23,687 nt of DNA from Rhizophagus sp. LPA8_4_AMF (GCA_021464525.1 JADRCO010000999.1:1-23687), one strand, 5' to 3'; numbered from the stretch's first letter, positions 9,077-21,274 are shown. The notes: a model not told the origin generated them from the letters alone. A program made the numbers and translations.

Positions 9077-10228
9077 TTAATCTTCTTTTTGGTCGTTTTC
9101 ATTTTCAGTAGCCTGTTCTCCATTATTCGCGCCCAATGATGCTCTAAGTTGGTTTTCATATAATTTCAATTGTTGTACTTCAACTTCTAATGAAGCACAG
9201 GCGACTTCTACTTGAAGAGTTTGACCAATCATCTCTGTCCATTTATTATTCAATGCTTCAATTTTGTTCCCTGCTTGGAGCTATTTACATATTCCAGAAT
9301 AAAATAATATTAGAAAGATGATTCATTTATTTTATCGTTTCCTGATTTATCTACCTGTTCAGCTTTTCGCTGTTTATTCAAATCTAAGATATTCTGTTTA
9401 TATTCCTCCAAAGTTTTTTGATATTGCTGCAATTCATTTTCTAATTGGTAATTGTGAAGTCTCCAGGCATTAGCTCCGTATTTTTGTAGTAATTCCAAAT
9501 TGAACATTCTAAGAGAAATAAAAGGATATAATTAGCTATTTTCATTTATTTAAAAAATAGTAATTTCGCTTCATAAAATTACCGCAAATTTTGATGTTGT
9601 AATTGTGCTTTAGAATTATCTACAGCTTTTTTCCATGCTTCTTGATCTTCTTTATTATCAGGTTCCGCTAATTTATATCTATTTATATCCATTTCGATAA
9701 TCGGTTTACCCTGTTGAACACGTTGATACTCTGTTGCAATAATAGGTGAATCCTAAATTAAGAGTGGTATAGTGGTATAATTTAATTGAACTATTCTGAA
9801 AATAATAAACTTATTTTAGAACGTTTCTAGTTTATGTAATCAGACGTTATTTTAAACATAATACCTACTTTAAAGAATTCGAAATTTGCTGGAAAATTCA
9901 ATGCTTGATCTCGTTTCACGCCAACTGGACGTTTCTTCATCTCCTGTTCAACAAGTTTATCAACTTTTGCTCGCATTCCTTTTATAATAAATAAGTAATT
10001 TAAAATCGCGTGTAAATAAGATAAGCAATGAATTAATTAATAAATAAATAATCACGTTGGATTTGATGTACCTTCATAATCAATTTCTTGGTCAAAGTCT
10101 GAAGCAGAGAAAAAAATTATTAATTACACGTAAAAAAAAGAAAAGAATTGAATTGAATTTTACAAAAAAGGATAAATACATGGTAAAGAATCTATTAAAA
10201 CATCAGGATGTTCATTAATGGAATCCAT
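9077..10228 (-). CDS. BCAS2: Pre-mRNA splicing factor SPF27/BCAS2
   Basis: Six exons (10228-10180, 10098-10072, 9978-9869, 9752-9583, 9508-9355, 9280-9077) give 237 residues against about 225 in animals. SPF27 is a core subunit of the Prp19/NineTeen complex, which activates the spliceosome in the nucleus. The N-terminus ends LIDSLPYFDQEI, matching the family's ALPYFDQ; exon 2, which supplies YFDQ, is only 27 bases. The central block LELLQKYGANAWRLHNYQLE (from residue 122) matches the human sequence LELMSQHGCNAWKVYNENL and opens the long coiled coil. A low-complexity acidic end (GEQATENENDQKED) follows. The gene is divergent from PIK1, with 201 bases between start codons. It sits in a genome with very many introns, so full conservation of this factor is expected. 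Confidence 0.93.
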
Positions 10229-10429
10229 CTTGAATAATTTTTCAATAACGAAAGAAAATTGGGAACTATTTTAAAATCAGATTTAAGTCATGTGACTTAA
10301 AAATGGCATGTGTATAATTGAAAATTTTTTGCCGGGTACAAAAAAACGGCTCGTTGAACGCATTAATGTTTTCGCTCTAATTTGGAGAAAATCGATTGTT
10401 ATACAGTTTAATATAACTCAAGCCCGAAA
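10229..10429. promoter_or_regulatory. Bidirectional BCAS2/PIK1 upstream region with palindrome
   Basis: The 201 bases between the two ATGs contain a perfect nine-base inverted repeat, TTTAAGTCA / TGACTTAAA, around a central TG (10282-10301). The core TCATGTGA is a bHLH-type E-box. It lies about 60 bases from the BCAS2 ATG and 130 from the PIK1 ATG, so one site could serve both genes. That use is inferred. Confidence 0.45.
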
Positions 10430-13400
10430 ATGTCGCAACTCCTCCTTCGGCTGTTCCAAAGTGAACACTTTAATAGTTGGATGGCTATCGAATATTTATT
10501 TAGATATCCTGATTCGGTTGGGATCCAGCATTACTTATGCAATGAACTCAAAAAATTTCCAATGACAGAAATAGAGTTTTTTTTGCCGCAATTATGGTAA
10601 AAGACTTTAATTTTCAAATAGTTATTTATAAGCTTTAAGAGGTTTCGAGCGTATAATACGTGTTAAAGCTTTTCAGTTAAAAAATTGCTTCAGAAGAACT
10701 TTGGTGTATGCTATTGATTGTGGGGGTACTTAGTTGCGAAGTGTTGACTTTATAAGTAGATAGTAATTGATAGAAATTTTATTGATTACTTTTTCTAATT
10801 TTTTATAAATTCCCTTTAAAAGTCACTTGCTCATTAGTCGAACTACCGAGTCAGTTGCTTTGGAGTGTTTTATATTAGAACATTGCGAAAAGTCTACACA
10901 TATGGCTATTCTGGTATTGTGTAATTGATAATTTATTAAATAAAGAAAAGTTAAATGATTTAAATGATGTGATTCATTTTCTATTTTTAGACATTGTGGT
11001 ATCTTCAAGCGTATCGTTCAGAATTATCCTCCAATCCATTTTCTCCCACCTTTACAGTTTGTAAGCGTGTCTTGAATAAATGTCAAGAAATAGTATTTGG
11101 TGAAAATCTAATCGAAGATGATAAATCATCTTTAACAAATCGTGGCATGTCTCCACGGCAAGTGAGAGAAAACACTTTTCCTGCTCTCGTTGGCATAGGT
11201 GCAATGCTTGCAGGTATTGCTGCACCAATGTTAACAAAAAGCGCTGGGCAAATCGCTATAGCGCAGGGTAGGCGTGCAAGAGCTTTCAATAATACGGGAA
11301 ATAATGGATTAGCCAGGAGAAGGACCCATACTGGAAATGTACGAACCCCAAAGCAATCAGAATTTTCTAAAGATGACGATTCATCTAATGATCAACCCGA
11401 AAATCCAGCAACACCACCTGATTTAGAAAATAATCAAAATTTTATAGATGATGAAAATATTAAAAATGAAAATACGCAAAATAAAACATTATTGGCAAAG
11501 GCTGAAACTCCAGATATTCAAATTGTGTTGGATTCACCAAATACTCCAGAGATAGAGCATGAACAGATATTATCGTCAGAGTCTCCAAAAATTAATGGAC
11601 AATCAATACCTGATTTTGTTAAAGGTCATAAGAAAAGTTTATCCAGATCTTCATCTTCATCCTATCCTCATCGCCGTAATGGTGTAAATACAGCAGCTGC
11701 ATTCACATCACCGTCTCTTGATGATTTACATAAAGGCAGTGCGTCTTCATTAAAAAAATATATTTCGAAAGGTTCAAAACCTCGACCGCAATCAGCTGAT
11801 TGTTCACCATCGAGCGTAGACCACGATGATGACGATGACTATGATGATATTTCTATTTATCGCAATTCAACTGAAGTCTCAGATAGTACTTTATTAGATG
11901 AATTGGAAGAATATGGTCCAGAACGACAAAAACGTCTTCTGAAAGGAAATTATTTCCGTTCGGAAATGCAATTCCTACTAGCTTTACAGGATATTTCAAC
12001 AAGATTAATTATTTTTCCCAGAGAAGCAAGGCAAAGTACTCTTAGAGCAGAATTAACTTTATTAAATCATAACTTGCCTGCAGAAATCTGTATTCCTCTT
12101 TGGTGTCCGGCAACGACTGAGAAACCATATCATCATCGAGTTGTTAGAATATCTCCAGCTGATGCGGTTGTGTTAAACTCAGCAGATCGGGTACCGATTT
12201 TCTTTTATTAATTGTAATTAATTAAGAATAATTTTTATTCAATTAGATTATGGATTTTATATTTAAAATGTTTGGTGCTATTTTTTTACATTTAGGTACC
12301 CTATTTATTAATGGTGGAAGTTCTTGAAGGAGAAATGAAGTTTGATATGTCCAAACTACAAACTCAAAAATCATTAAAACGTCTTCATGATGAAAAAAAG
12401 AGGAAGGGATCTGTTAATATTATACTATCCTCAGATTCAAATAAAAATGTAAACGATGTATCTAAAAATACTGAAGAACAATCTAAGGAACAATCTGAAG
12501 ATGGCAGTGGTAATACGGATAATGCAGTTATAGAAGTTTCAGAAAGTGGAAAGACCGAACAAGAAAATGTCAATGACAAGCAAGAAGAAAATGATGTTAG
12601 TAAATCAGCTGACGAGGACAAGAGCAGTAAAACGGAAAGTGATAGTGAAAGACCTGTATCCCCATTATCATTATCAGATACTTCGAATATAATAACGCCA
12701 ATTCCTCGTAGTTTGTCTACCTCTTCACGTTCTTCAAAACGGACGGCATCAATCGATAAACTTCCATCAATAATATCAGCGCCTTTAGCTCCTGTTAATG
12801 AAACAGGATTACAGGAATTAGCAACTGATACTGTGGTACGTTCAATAGATTCAATGTTGCAACCACCAAAAGATAACAGAATTCCTTCACCCGTCCCATT
12901 TGCTTCACATACTTCACATACTTCACAAGTTTCACATGCATCGCATTCCTCACACGTTTCACACGCTCCACATGTTCCTTCTGCACTTTCTGCTCCCGCT
13001 GTTTCGCCTGTTTCGTCTGCTCCTTATACACCCACAACACCGACATTACCAGAATCGAATAGTGAATATTTAAAGCACGTAATGAATCGTCGTCAGTCTA
13101 ATTCTGCTGATGAGTTTGCTGAAAGAATGCGTACTGCTGCTGTAATGCTTGCTCAACTTAATGTTGCAAATCATGCGCGCACATCTTCTACTGGCGAACC
13201 CATTCAGAGGACGAAAGCTGACACTGAAGCAATAAGGCAAAAAATAATTAAGGAAATGATGTGTTTGGAGGAGGAAAGAATGATGAAAATGAAAACTCAA
13301 GGGGTTACTAGTAGTGCTGGAGCTAATGGTGGAGAAGGTGGAGGTGGAGAAATGTTGGAAGATGAGAAAAAGATTTTGATTGCCGTAAACAAAGATGATC

Positions 13401-14774
13401 CTAGTGGTATAAAAGAAATTATTAAATTTTATCTTCAAATTTTATCAAATTGAAATGCTAACATTTGTTCGATTCCATATGGACAATTCATTAATCAGCG
13501 GCTGTATTTAGCGAAGATTGGGAATCTAAAAGAGAACGAATTCGTAAGGCATCTCCTTATGGTCATCATCCAAATTGGCGACTCTTGTCTGTGATTGTCA
13601 AAACTGGTGCTGATTTACGTCAGGAGCAATTGGCCTGTCAATTAATAAGAGAAATGCAACGAATATGGCAACTGGAAAAAGTCGATGTTTGGGTTAGATA
13701 GTGAGTTAAATATTTCATTTTTAATCCTTTCAGTCTTTACTTTAAGATTTTTATACTTATTGATTGTATTATGAATTAGTTATCGTGTGTTAGTCACGTC
13801 TGATAATTCAGGTCTAATAGAAACTATTGAAAATTCAATATCAATACATTCTATTAAAAAAGACGCTTATGCTAAGAAGCTGAATGAAAAAGGATTTATG
13901 TTCACTTTATTCGATTATTTTGTCAAGGTTTAAAGTTATTCTTTAATAATGTTATTAATCATTTATAATACAAACTCCTGAATTTATACTCTTTCATTTA
14001 AAGACGTATGGTGATGTTTCATCCGACGCTTTCTTACGTGCTCAAGACAATTTTATGCGTAGTTTAGCGGCTTATTCGCTCGTCTGTTATATTCTCCAAG
14101 TCAAAGATCGGTAAGATTAGTGGTGGTTTCTCATCATAAGTCATGATTCTTAAGCTCATATGTTAATATTTGCTATACTGTTTAGTCACAATGGCAATCT
14201 GTTGTTGGACACTGAAGGTCATTTAATACGTAAGTAATTTGTTCATGAGAAATTATAATTTAATTTTCAATAATGACTCATAACATTGTAATTTCTTAAT
14301 AGATATCGATTTTGGGTTTATGCTGTCGAATTCCCCAGGCTCAGTCGGATTTGAACTAGCACCATTTAAATTGTCACAAGAATATTTAGATATTCTTGGT
14401 GGTGTTGCTAGTGAGAAGTTTTTAGAATTCAAAATGTTGTTAAGACAGGCTTTCTTTGCTTTACGGAAACACGCCGATAATTTTGTTTTACTGGTTGAAA
14501 TGATGTCTAAGGGTAATTATTTATTTAAATTTTTATAACTTTTTAAAAAAATATTTACAATATTATGCTCTTTGAATTAAATTACTTAGATTCAAAGTTA
14601 CCTTGCTTTGTTTCTGGAGATTTAACGGCTACACACTTGAAAGATAGATTTCAGCTTTCATTAACTGAACCACAATTTGAAGAATATCTTGAAAAATTGA
14701 TTATGTCTAGTTGTTGTAATGTGTTTACCAGATTATATGACACCTTTCAATACTATTCTAATGGTATTCTATAG
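10430..14774 (+). CDS. PIK1: Phosphatidylinositol 4-kinase beta type (Pik1)
   Basis: Ten exons (10430-10596, 10823-10913, 10991-12190, 12296-13406, 13499-13700, 13780-13927, 14004-14110, 14186-14229, 14303-14512, 14590-14774) give 1154 residues. Pik1 makes PI4P at the trans-Golgi and in the nucleus. The N-terminal lipid-kinase-unique domain starts [18 protein letters not shown] hydrophobic [13 protein letters not shown]...QGRRAR (149-183) lies where yeast Pik1 binds frequenin (inferred). A long Ser/Asp-rich linker follows. The kinase domain has the ATP-site lysine [10 protein letters not shown] (K891), catalytic loop DRHNGN (1008-1013), HIDFGF (1024-1029) and the conserved end [13 protein letters not shown]. 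The exon 3 donor and exon 4 start share GTACC; splicing restores [14 protein letters not shown], whereas read-through stops after six residues. The linker also has RRQSNS, a basophilic-kinase type site. It is about 90 residues longer than yeast Pik1, the extra lying in the linker. Confidence 0.96.
12904..12976 (+). repeat. 9-bp coding repeat (Ser-His-x) in the PIK1 linker
   Basis: Eight consecutive nine-base units of the form TCA-CAT-NNN encode [24 protein letters not shown] at residues 690-713. The units have diverged at third bases, so this repeat is older than the p23 one. It lies in the unstructured linker ahead of the kinase domain. Confidence 0.8.
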
Positions 14775-15149
14775 TGGACAAGAAAAGGACAGACAGTTTT
14801 TTGGATTAGATGTGTTGAAAATATTTAGACATTTATATAATTTTGGTTTATCTAGAATCAAATTTGGAAATTACCAAATTTATTCATTTTTATGTATAAT
14901 ATTACAAAAATATTATCAAAAATATTATTTATATTATTTGTAAAGAGAAATCAATTTTATTACATATAATACTCAATCGGTAATTGTCTTTTTTGTAATA
15001 TATTTTAAAAAATATCTCGATATTATTTACAAGCAAATAAAGACCGAACAACTGCAGCATATTATAAATTAACATTATAAATATATCGAATATTTAATAG
15101 ATTTATTAATGATTTTTATAATTAAACGAATTTCACATTTGATATATAT
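14775..15149. other. Intergenic between convergent PIK1 and unknown gene
   Basis: This 375-base AT-rich stretch between two convergent 3' ends shows no coding frame or RNA gene. It probably holds both 3' UTRs. Confidence 0.6.
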
Positions 15150-16347
15150 TTATCCAACAGTGTTACGTCCACGAACCTTTTTTGCCCTTATTTCATCATC
15201 TTGAACCATAATATCTTCGTTATCGCTATTATCCTGGTCGGAAACTTTCTCATCTTCGCCTAAATGTGGTTGAGTAATCTTATTGGAAGTTCTAGAAGAT
15301 GTAGATCGGATAGTTTGATCAGATCTATTTGATGATGTCTTTGTTTTTCGCGGTGTCCCGCGTGGCGAAGTAACGGTAGCCGATTTTTTGTTTTTTCCTT
15401 TTTTATTAATATCCTTTTTATTATTTGTTTCATTTTCGTCATTTTCGTCATCATCTTCATCCGGTGATTTATCCGTCCAAAATTTAGCGTTCAAAGCGGA
15501 ATCGAATTGCCTATAATATTTATTTTCAGAATAATCAATCCTTTTTTCTTTTGACTCACGATTAGGTAATCTTTTTCTACGAGGTCTTTTATTGCTCCGA
15601 ACGTCTTGAGAATCTGACGAATTGTTAAAATAATCATCATCACTATCTAATTTCCTTGATGATCTTTTTCTTGTTGGTGTAGACACAGATTTTCTTCTTT
15701 CAGGTTCATTATCATCATCTAATCTTGTAAAAAAATAGTCTTGAAATTCATGATAATAACGATTTTCAGAATAATCTATTTTTTGTGTAGCGGCAGCTCG
15801 TGGTGGAAGTTTTTTACGACCTCCATAATATGGTTTTTCATGCTCGATTAATTCTGACGACGAAGAAATAGAATCGGATGTTTCATTTTCATCATCATCT
15901 ACCTCTTTTTCATCCTCTAATTGATATTCATCATCATCTCTTTCTTCCTATAATATACAGGAAATGATTAGAATTGTTTAATTTCTTAGTTTTCAAAAAA
16001 AAAAAAAAAAAAAAAATTATTAGAAATATTAATATTACTTCTAAATTTAAAGAATCGGCTTCTGTATCCACGTCATTATTATCATTTTCGTAAGTCATAA
16101 TTTGAACATTATCAGTACCAGTATCTTTTTTTTTTGGTCGACTTGTTTTTCCACGAGTTTTAGGGATAGAAATATTACTTTCTACTATGGATTTATCATT
16201 ACCCACTTTCCCACGAGTTTTATGTTCTATCACCACGTTAACTTCTTTTTCACCACGAGTTTTTGAAGACTTACGAACCAGTGTTGTCTCTTCAACTTCT
16301 GGTGACTTTTTATTTTCGACTTGATTTCTTTTAACTCTAGGTTTCAT
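15150..16347 (-). CDS. Unrecognised charged, nuclear-type protein with duplicated motif
   Basis: Two exons (16347-16039 and 15947-15150) give 368 residues; the join is in phase (NLE then EERDDDEY). I do not recognise the family. Exon 1 is basic and has three KTRG boxes at residues 29-32, 43-46 and 63-66, the last followed by SRPKKK. Exon 2 alternates acidic runs with basic patches (RKRSSRK, NKRPRRKRLPNR, SPRGTPRKTK). One motif is present twice: R-K-(K/R)-L-P-(P/N)-R, then about six residues, then IDYSEN(R/K)YYxxF (160-171 and 240-251). There are no transmembrane segments or signal peptide. The composition fits a disordered chromatin or nuclear scaffold protein; that is inference. The intron carries a run of 22 A. 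A TCACGTGA box lies about 160 bases upstream of the ATG. Confidence 0.75.
15995..16016. repeat. Poly-A run of 22 bases in an intron
   Basis: The single intron of the unrecognised nuclear-type gene contains an uninterrupted run of 22 A on the plus strand (T on the gene strand). It is placed before the splice acceptor, where it extends the T-rich tract. The length is likely to vary between isolates and to be error-prone in sequencing. Confidence 0.95.
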
Positions 16348-16503
16348 TATAATAATATAATTAATAATATAATTCTTAACAAAAGAATGTTAACGAGAAA
16401 AATTATTTCGCGTTTAATAGCTTGAACGACTATTCTTTTTTACATGGGAAAAATTTAATAATGAATTTTCTTGTACGCTATAGTATTTTTGTATTTTATA
16501 AAA

Positions 16504-16511
16504 TCACGTGA
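16504..16511. promoter_or_regulatory. E-box TCACGTGA
   Basis: A perfect TCACGTGA palindrome lies about 160 bases upstream of the unrecognised nuclear-type gene, in the 270-base gap before the POLD2 3' end. It matches the Cbf1-type bHLH core. Function is inferred from its recurrence upstream of several genes here. Confidence 0.4.
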
Positions 16512-16617
16512 AGAAACTAATATAGTCTTTTTTAGTTAGTTGCTAATAGATTAATTTTTTTGGCTTTGATCGTCGAGATCATCAAATTTGTAATTTTATG
16601 TAATCAAAAATTTTCTT

Positions 16618-18778
16618 TTAAAAGAATGTTGAAGGAAAATATATAGTATGACATTTTAGATTATTCAAGTTTAGAAAAACTACGATTCCACTTTCTGCAA
16701 ATGATGGTAATAAAATAATTCGCGTACATTGTTGGTCAATTCCTAAATTTATAACAAAAAAACCATTATTTAAAGCCATAGATACTCCAATTACTAACAT
16801 CATTGTGAAAAACAGTAAAATAAATAAATTATAATTTTTTCACCTTTTACTAATTTTGTGGCAAATTCTTTTTGGTTACCAATAAAATATACATGAGGCA
16901 TTTGGTCGATTATAAAAGGATCGACATCTTTAAATGGATAACACCCTAAATATTTAATAAAATTAGTTACTTGTTACTACGAGAATTTTTCATTATATAA
17001 ATTAAAAATCAGACTTACAGAGTGTGTCGGGAGCGGTGGGTGCCATGTGCCTCCAGTGTAATGTACGCTCCGCAATAATAAGTCTATCTTCAATTTCTAT
17101 ATACTTGTATATATCATCAATAGTTTGACCAGATGTACCAAGAAACCTATAGAGCGTATATTTTAATTAATATTTTCTCTTGAAAGTAGATAAGGAAATT
17201 TTAAACGTACGTGACATCATCAAATTTACACCAATAAGGATTAGTAACGGAATGAAAATTTGGATTCGTTCCAACTTTAGGAAGTAAATTAGAAAGAATC
17301 GGTTGTTGAGGTAATGTTGAATCAGCTGGATCATTTTGGCCTGGCATAATATGAACGGGCAATAATGAACATAACTTTTCTAGGAAATTGTCTAAATTAT
17401 TGAGCGGTTCCGCGTCGTATAATGAATTATCGTACCCATATTTTTTCTACATAAATATTAATTACAACTTTCAATTTACAATTATACAGAATAAATATTG
17501 AATAAATATTATAAATTTACCTGCTTCCTTTCATCAGAAACTGGTTTAGCGGTAGCCAGGCTATTACCAGCAATTATTATCCGTGCAATTTTTGAAGATA
17601 TATTTTTTTGGTCCTACAAAATTTTGATAAAAGATTCTTAACATTTAAGAAAAAATTTTTTTTTTTCTAGCTGAATTTTAGAGAATTTTTTAATGATGAT
17701 TACATGAAAACAGCCCAGTTCACCAGTAAAGTATTCCATCATTATTTGTAATCGCGTTTCTGAAATACCAGTTGTATCAATGTTCAGTCCACTTATCAAT
17801 GCCACATACTTATCATCATCTCTATCTTAATATATTATAAGATCTTTAAAATATGAGCATGCAAAACAAAATAAAAAAAAATAAAGACAGGCCAAATTGA
17901 AACTAACCTATATTCATCTGTATCCTTGGATAAATTTGTTTAGGTTGTTCAGGTTGTTTGGGAAGTCCGGCGATACAAATATCTGATACTTCGAATTCTC
18001 CTTGAGAATTTTCTTTTCCTAAAACTGACATAATAATTCCTGAAACAATTATTTCTTCCTTCAATCTATCACCTACAATCTTTATTCTACCAGAATCATC
18101 ATCTAACCAAAATTCATCTGTAGGACTACAATATTTTTCTTTTAAAATTGGGGCGGGCTCCCAATTCTAAAAATTGGAATCAAAAGCATTAATATACACT
18201 CATTTCACGAATCGGAAATCAAATTTGATAAAATTGAAACTTACATTTCTAGATAGCTCAGCAAGAATGTTAGGCTTATTTTGCATTTCCATATAAACAG
18301 TTCCAACAAGATAGCACAATTCATTAGGTTTAACATTCAATATTTTATTAACGTGTTTTGCTGATAAAAAAAAATCGATCGTATTAATACAACAAAATAG
18401 CCGTCAAAATTTGGAACTATTAGATAATTACCTTCACAATCTTTCCATTTACTTCTGATAACTTTACTTAATTTAGTATATCTTTCAAAATAAATGTGAG
18501 CAAAATGTGTATATGAGTTCTTTTTATTTAGTAAATTATCACGATATTCTGGCATATCATCATAAGTTACTTCTGCGCGACTTATTTCAACTGCTTCCTT
18601 AGCAGTTCTTGATAATGATAATAGGTAATCGACAGGACTATATTTAATTAAAGATAGACATTATTATACATATACCTTTATTGTAAATATTAACAAAAAG
18701 TTCATATTAATTTTGAAAGTACATGTCAGATGTTGAATCTTCAACCGGAAATGTGGAAGCTTCGCTTTCTTCGTCCAT
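16618..18778 (-). CDS. POLD2: DNA polymerase delta small (B) subunit
   Basis: Ten exons (18778-18723, 18637-18432, 18360-18245, 18166-17908, 17825-17704, 17613-17521, 17446-17211, 17146-17019, 16945-16844, 16742-16618) give 480 residues, against 469 in human. It is the scaffold subunit of the replicative polymerase delta in the nucleus (Cdc1/Hys2 in yeasts). The early block [19 protein letters not shown] matches the human RQYAHIYATRL region. An OB fold follows ([10 protein letters not shown]...[12 protein letters not shown]). The inactive phosphoesterase domain has [24 protein letters not shown] (318-333), FLGTSGQ (364-370), [14 protein letters not shown] and [17 protein letters not shown]. 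The human protein has GEFDPTNYTLPQQP at the same place, so catalytic residues are lost as is normal here. An MCB-like box lies 22 bases upstream of the ATG. Confidence 0.95.
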
Positions 18779-18799
18779 ACTTTTTACAATTTTTTTATG

Positions 18800-18805
18800 A
18801 CGCGT
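18800..18805. promoter_or_regulatory. MCB-like ACGCGT upstream of POLD2
   Basis: ACGCGT, set in the palindrome TGACGCGTCA, lies 22 bases before the POLD2 ATG. This is the MluI cell-cycle box bound by MBF/DSC1, which switches on replication genes at G1/S in yeasts. The hexamer also occurs at least five other times in the window, in coding or unrelated places, so position is the main support. Confidence 0.45.
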
Positions 18806-18848
18806 CAGAAAATCGTAAATTAGTTAAATGATTATCTTAATTCCGAAA

Positions 18849-18867
18849 TCATGTGATATTACGTAAT
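18849..18867. promoter_or_regulatory. TCATGTGA and ATTACGTAAT sites upstream of POLD2
   Basis: TCATGTGA (18849-18856) is followed by the palindrome ATTACGTAAT (18858-18867), 70-90 bases upstream of the POLD2 ATG. The first fits the bHLH E-box class seen at other genes here. The second contains TTACGTAA, a bZIP (Yap/ATF-like) palindrome. Both assignments rest on consensus only. Confidence 0.4.
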
Positions 18868-20161
18868 ACACCGATGTTATGATGTTATGAAAAGATGAAA
18901 TCGGCTTTCTTCCAAATATAAAAAAGATTTGACATCAACCAACAAACATATAGGCAAGTCCGAGTTTCCCAATTGGGGAACAAATGAAGTATATATCGCA
19001 AGAGGATTTAATGTGAGTATTTATACAATGATCAGTTGGAATCAAATCTATTTTTTGAGGGGGTTTATTTATTTGAAAGCTGAAATGAGAAGAAATTGTA
19101 ACGGAATTTCCCTTCACAAATGAACTACATTATATAAAGTGATGGTTTCAAACCAAATCTGCTTCAATTTTCGTTATATTATTTGGTCTTCTTGTTCGAT
19201 ATTCGCAAACGGGCTCTTTTTTTCGGAGAAGGGTTAGCTTGCTTGAGTTTTGGACTTGAAGGTAGAATATTATAGAAAGGGAAGGAGAATACTAAAAGTG
19301 GTTTGACTTAAGAAAGATGACCGTTTTTACTTGATCTTATTTGATCAGCTATTAAAAAAAAAAAAAAAATTACCATATAAGTCATTATATCAGTACTTCT
19401 AACAAACATTTTTCTCATTTTGTCGCATTCATTTATATCAATTATTTGATATTTCGAATCTCGAAAAATGAACGCGCGATTTTTGTCATTTCTTTATATT
19501 GCATTTCATGGAATTTATATCGTAATGAGATAATTGTTATTCAGGTAAATTAATTTGTTATCTTTAGGTGAAAAAGAAAATAATGATGAAATTTATTAAA
19601 TTAATTATTTGTGTTATGTATGATATTAAAGGAAAATTTCCTATTACAGACTATTGAAAAGTGAAGAAATACAAACAAGAAATGGTTTGATTTTTTAGCT
19701 TAATTTTATTATTTTTTTTTTTCTATTAGTCAGGGAAATAGCAAAAAGTAATCTTTGTATCTTGCACAAAAATAAGCTGTGCACATAAATAAGTATTTAG
19801 TAAAGAAGCTTGGATAAGAAAAATATATTCACATTACATGCTTTGCCCAATTCCAAATAGATTCTCCCAAACCAAAAAAAAAAGAAAATGGTATATAAAA
19901 AATTTGGAAGCATTGCTATTTAAACTAAATGTTTATAGTAACTCCATTAATAATAACTCCAACCCTCCCACTAACCAAAGAATAATTGATAAATTTTCCT
20001 GGATCGGTAATAAGAATAAGAACAAATTATGCACCTTTTTTTTGTTTGAGGCTAAAAAAAATTATTTGAACAAATTTAATAACATAAATCGTACAAAATA
20101 AATTCCTAAAAATCTTATTTATTAAAAATTATAATATAATTAAATTAAAAATATCATTACT

Positions 20162-20894
<733 letters not shown>

Positions 20895-21274
20895 TTATTA
20901 TATATGATAAAATATGAATCTGGGAATCAAAAATATTATTCTATTGAAAAAAGTCTAAAAGTAATAACAACAAGACGTGATGCTCTTAAAGCTTTCGCGG
21001 TTATGAAATTCCAAGAAAGAGTTGGCGAGTTGAAGTAGAAAGGGGACACAGGTTTATAAAGCCTAACAAAAGAAGATTTGGCTTGATGTTAGTGGTTGGT
21101 TGATTCAAAATCTTACAAGGCGCAGGTAAAAAAATGCAACAAATAAACACGCGACAGGTGGTTTCAATGTCACTCTGCATTTTAATTACTGCGGGTAAGA
21201 TGGTCGTTCGGTCCTGACCGGAAAATTTGGCCTCAAATTTTGTGGCGCAGCATAATAGATTTTCAAAGAGACCC

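Larger units (their letters stand above)
18779..20161. other. Intergenic between POLD2 5' end and ARF1 3' end
   Basis: This 1.38-kb stretch has no gene I can support. A short frame without ATG at 18929-19123 reads GKSEFPNWGTNEVYIARGFN before a GTGAGT; it could be a decayed exon but has no partner. A run of 15 or more A lies near 19352-19367. The frame at 19838-20101 is AT-driven and lies over the ARF1 3' UTR on the other strand. POLD2 promoter sites are listed separately. Confidence 0.5.

Noticed and set aside
12191-12211. PIK1 exon 3 reading on to a stop (VPIFFY)
   Set aside because: A GT donor just before it joins to an exon that gives [20 protein letters not shown], the conserved Pik1 sequence.
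12385-13438. Three minus-strand frames over PIK1 exon 4
   Set aside because: Antisense shadows of a serine- and histidine-rich coding exon; no independent coding character.
15995-16016. Poly-A run as the tail of an inserted retroposon
   Set aside because: It sits in a short intron with no element body beside it and no target duplication; simple homopolymer growth explains it.
16743-16843. Open frame ([16 protein letters not shown]) before the last POLD2 exon
   Set aside because: It lies in an intron with good GT and AG ends; splicing joins VK to [13 protein letters not shown], as the family requires, and read-through meets a stop.
18929-19123. 64-residue frames on both strands upstream of POLD2
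   Set aside because: No ATG on the plus strand, no neighbouring exon and no recognisable family; kept only as a note in the intergenic entry.
19838-20101. 87-residue Asn/Lys-rich frame
   Set aside because: Composition is what AT-rich DNA gives by chance; no ATG context, no homology, and it lies opposite the ARF1 3' UTR.
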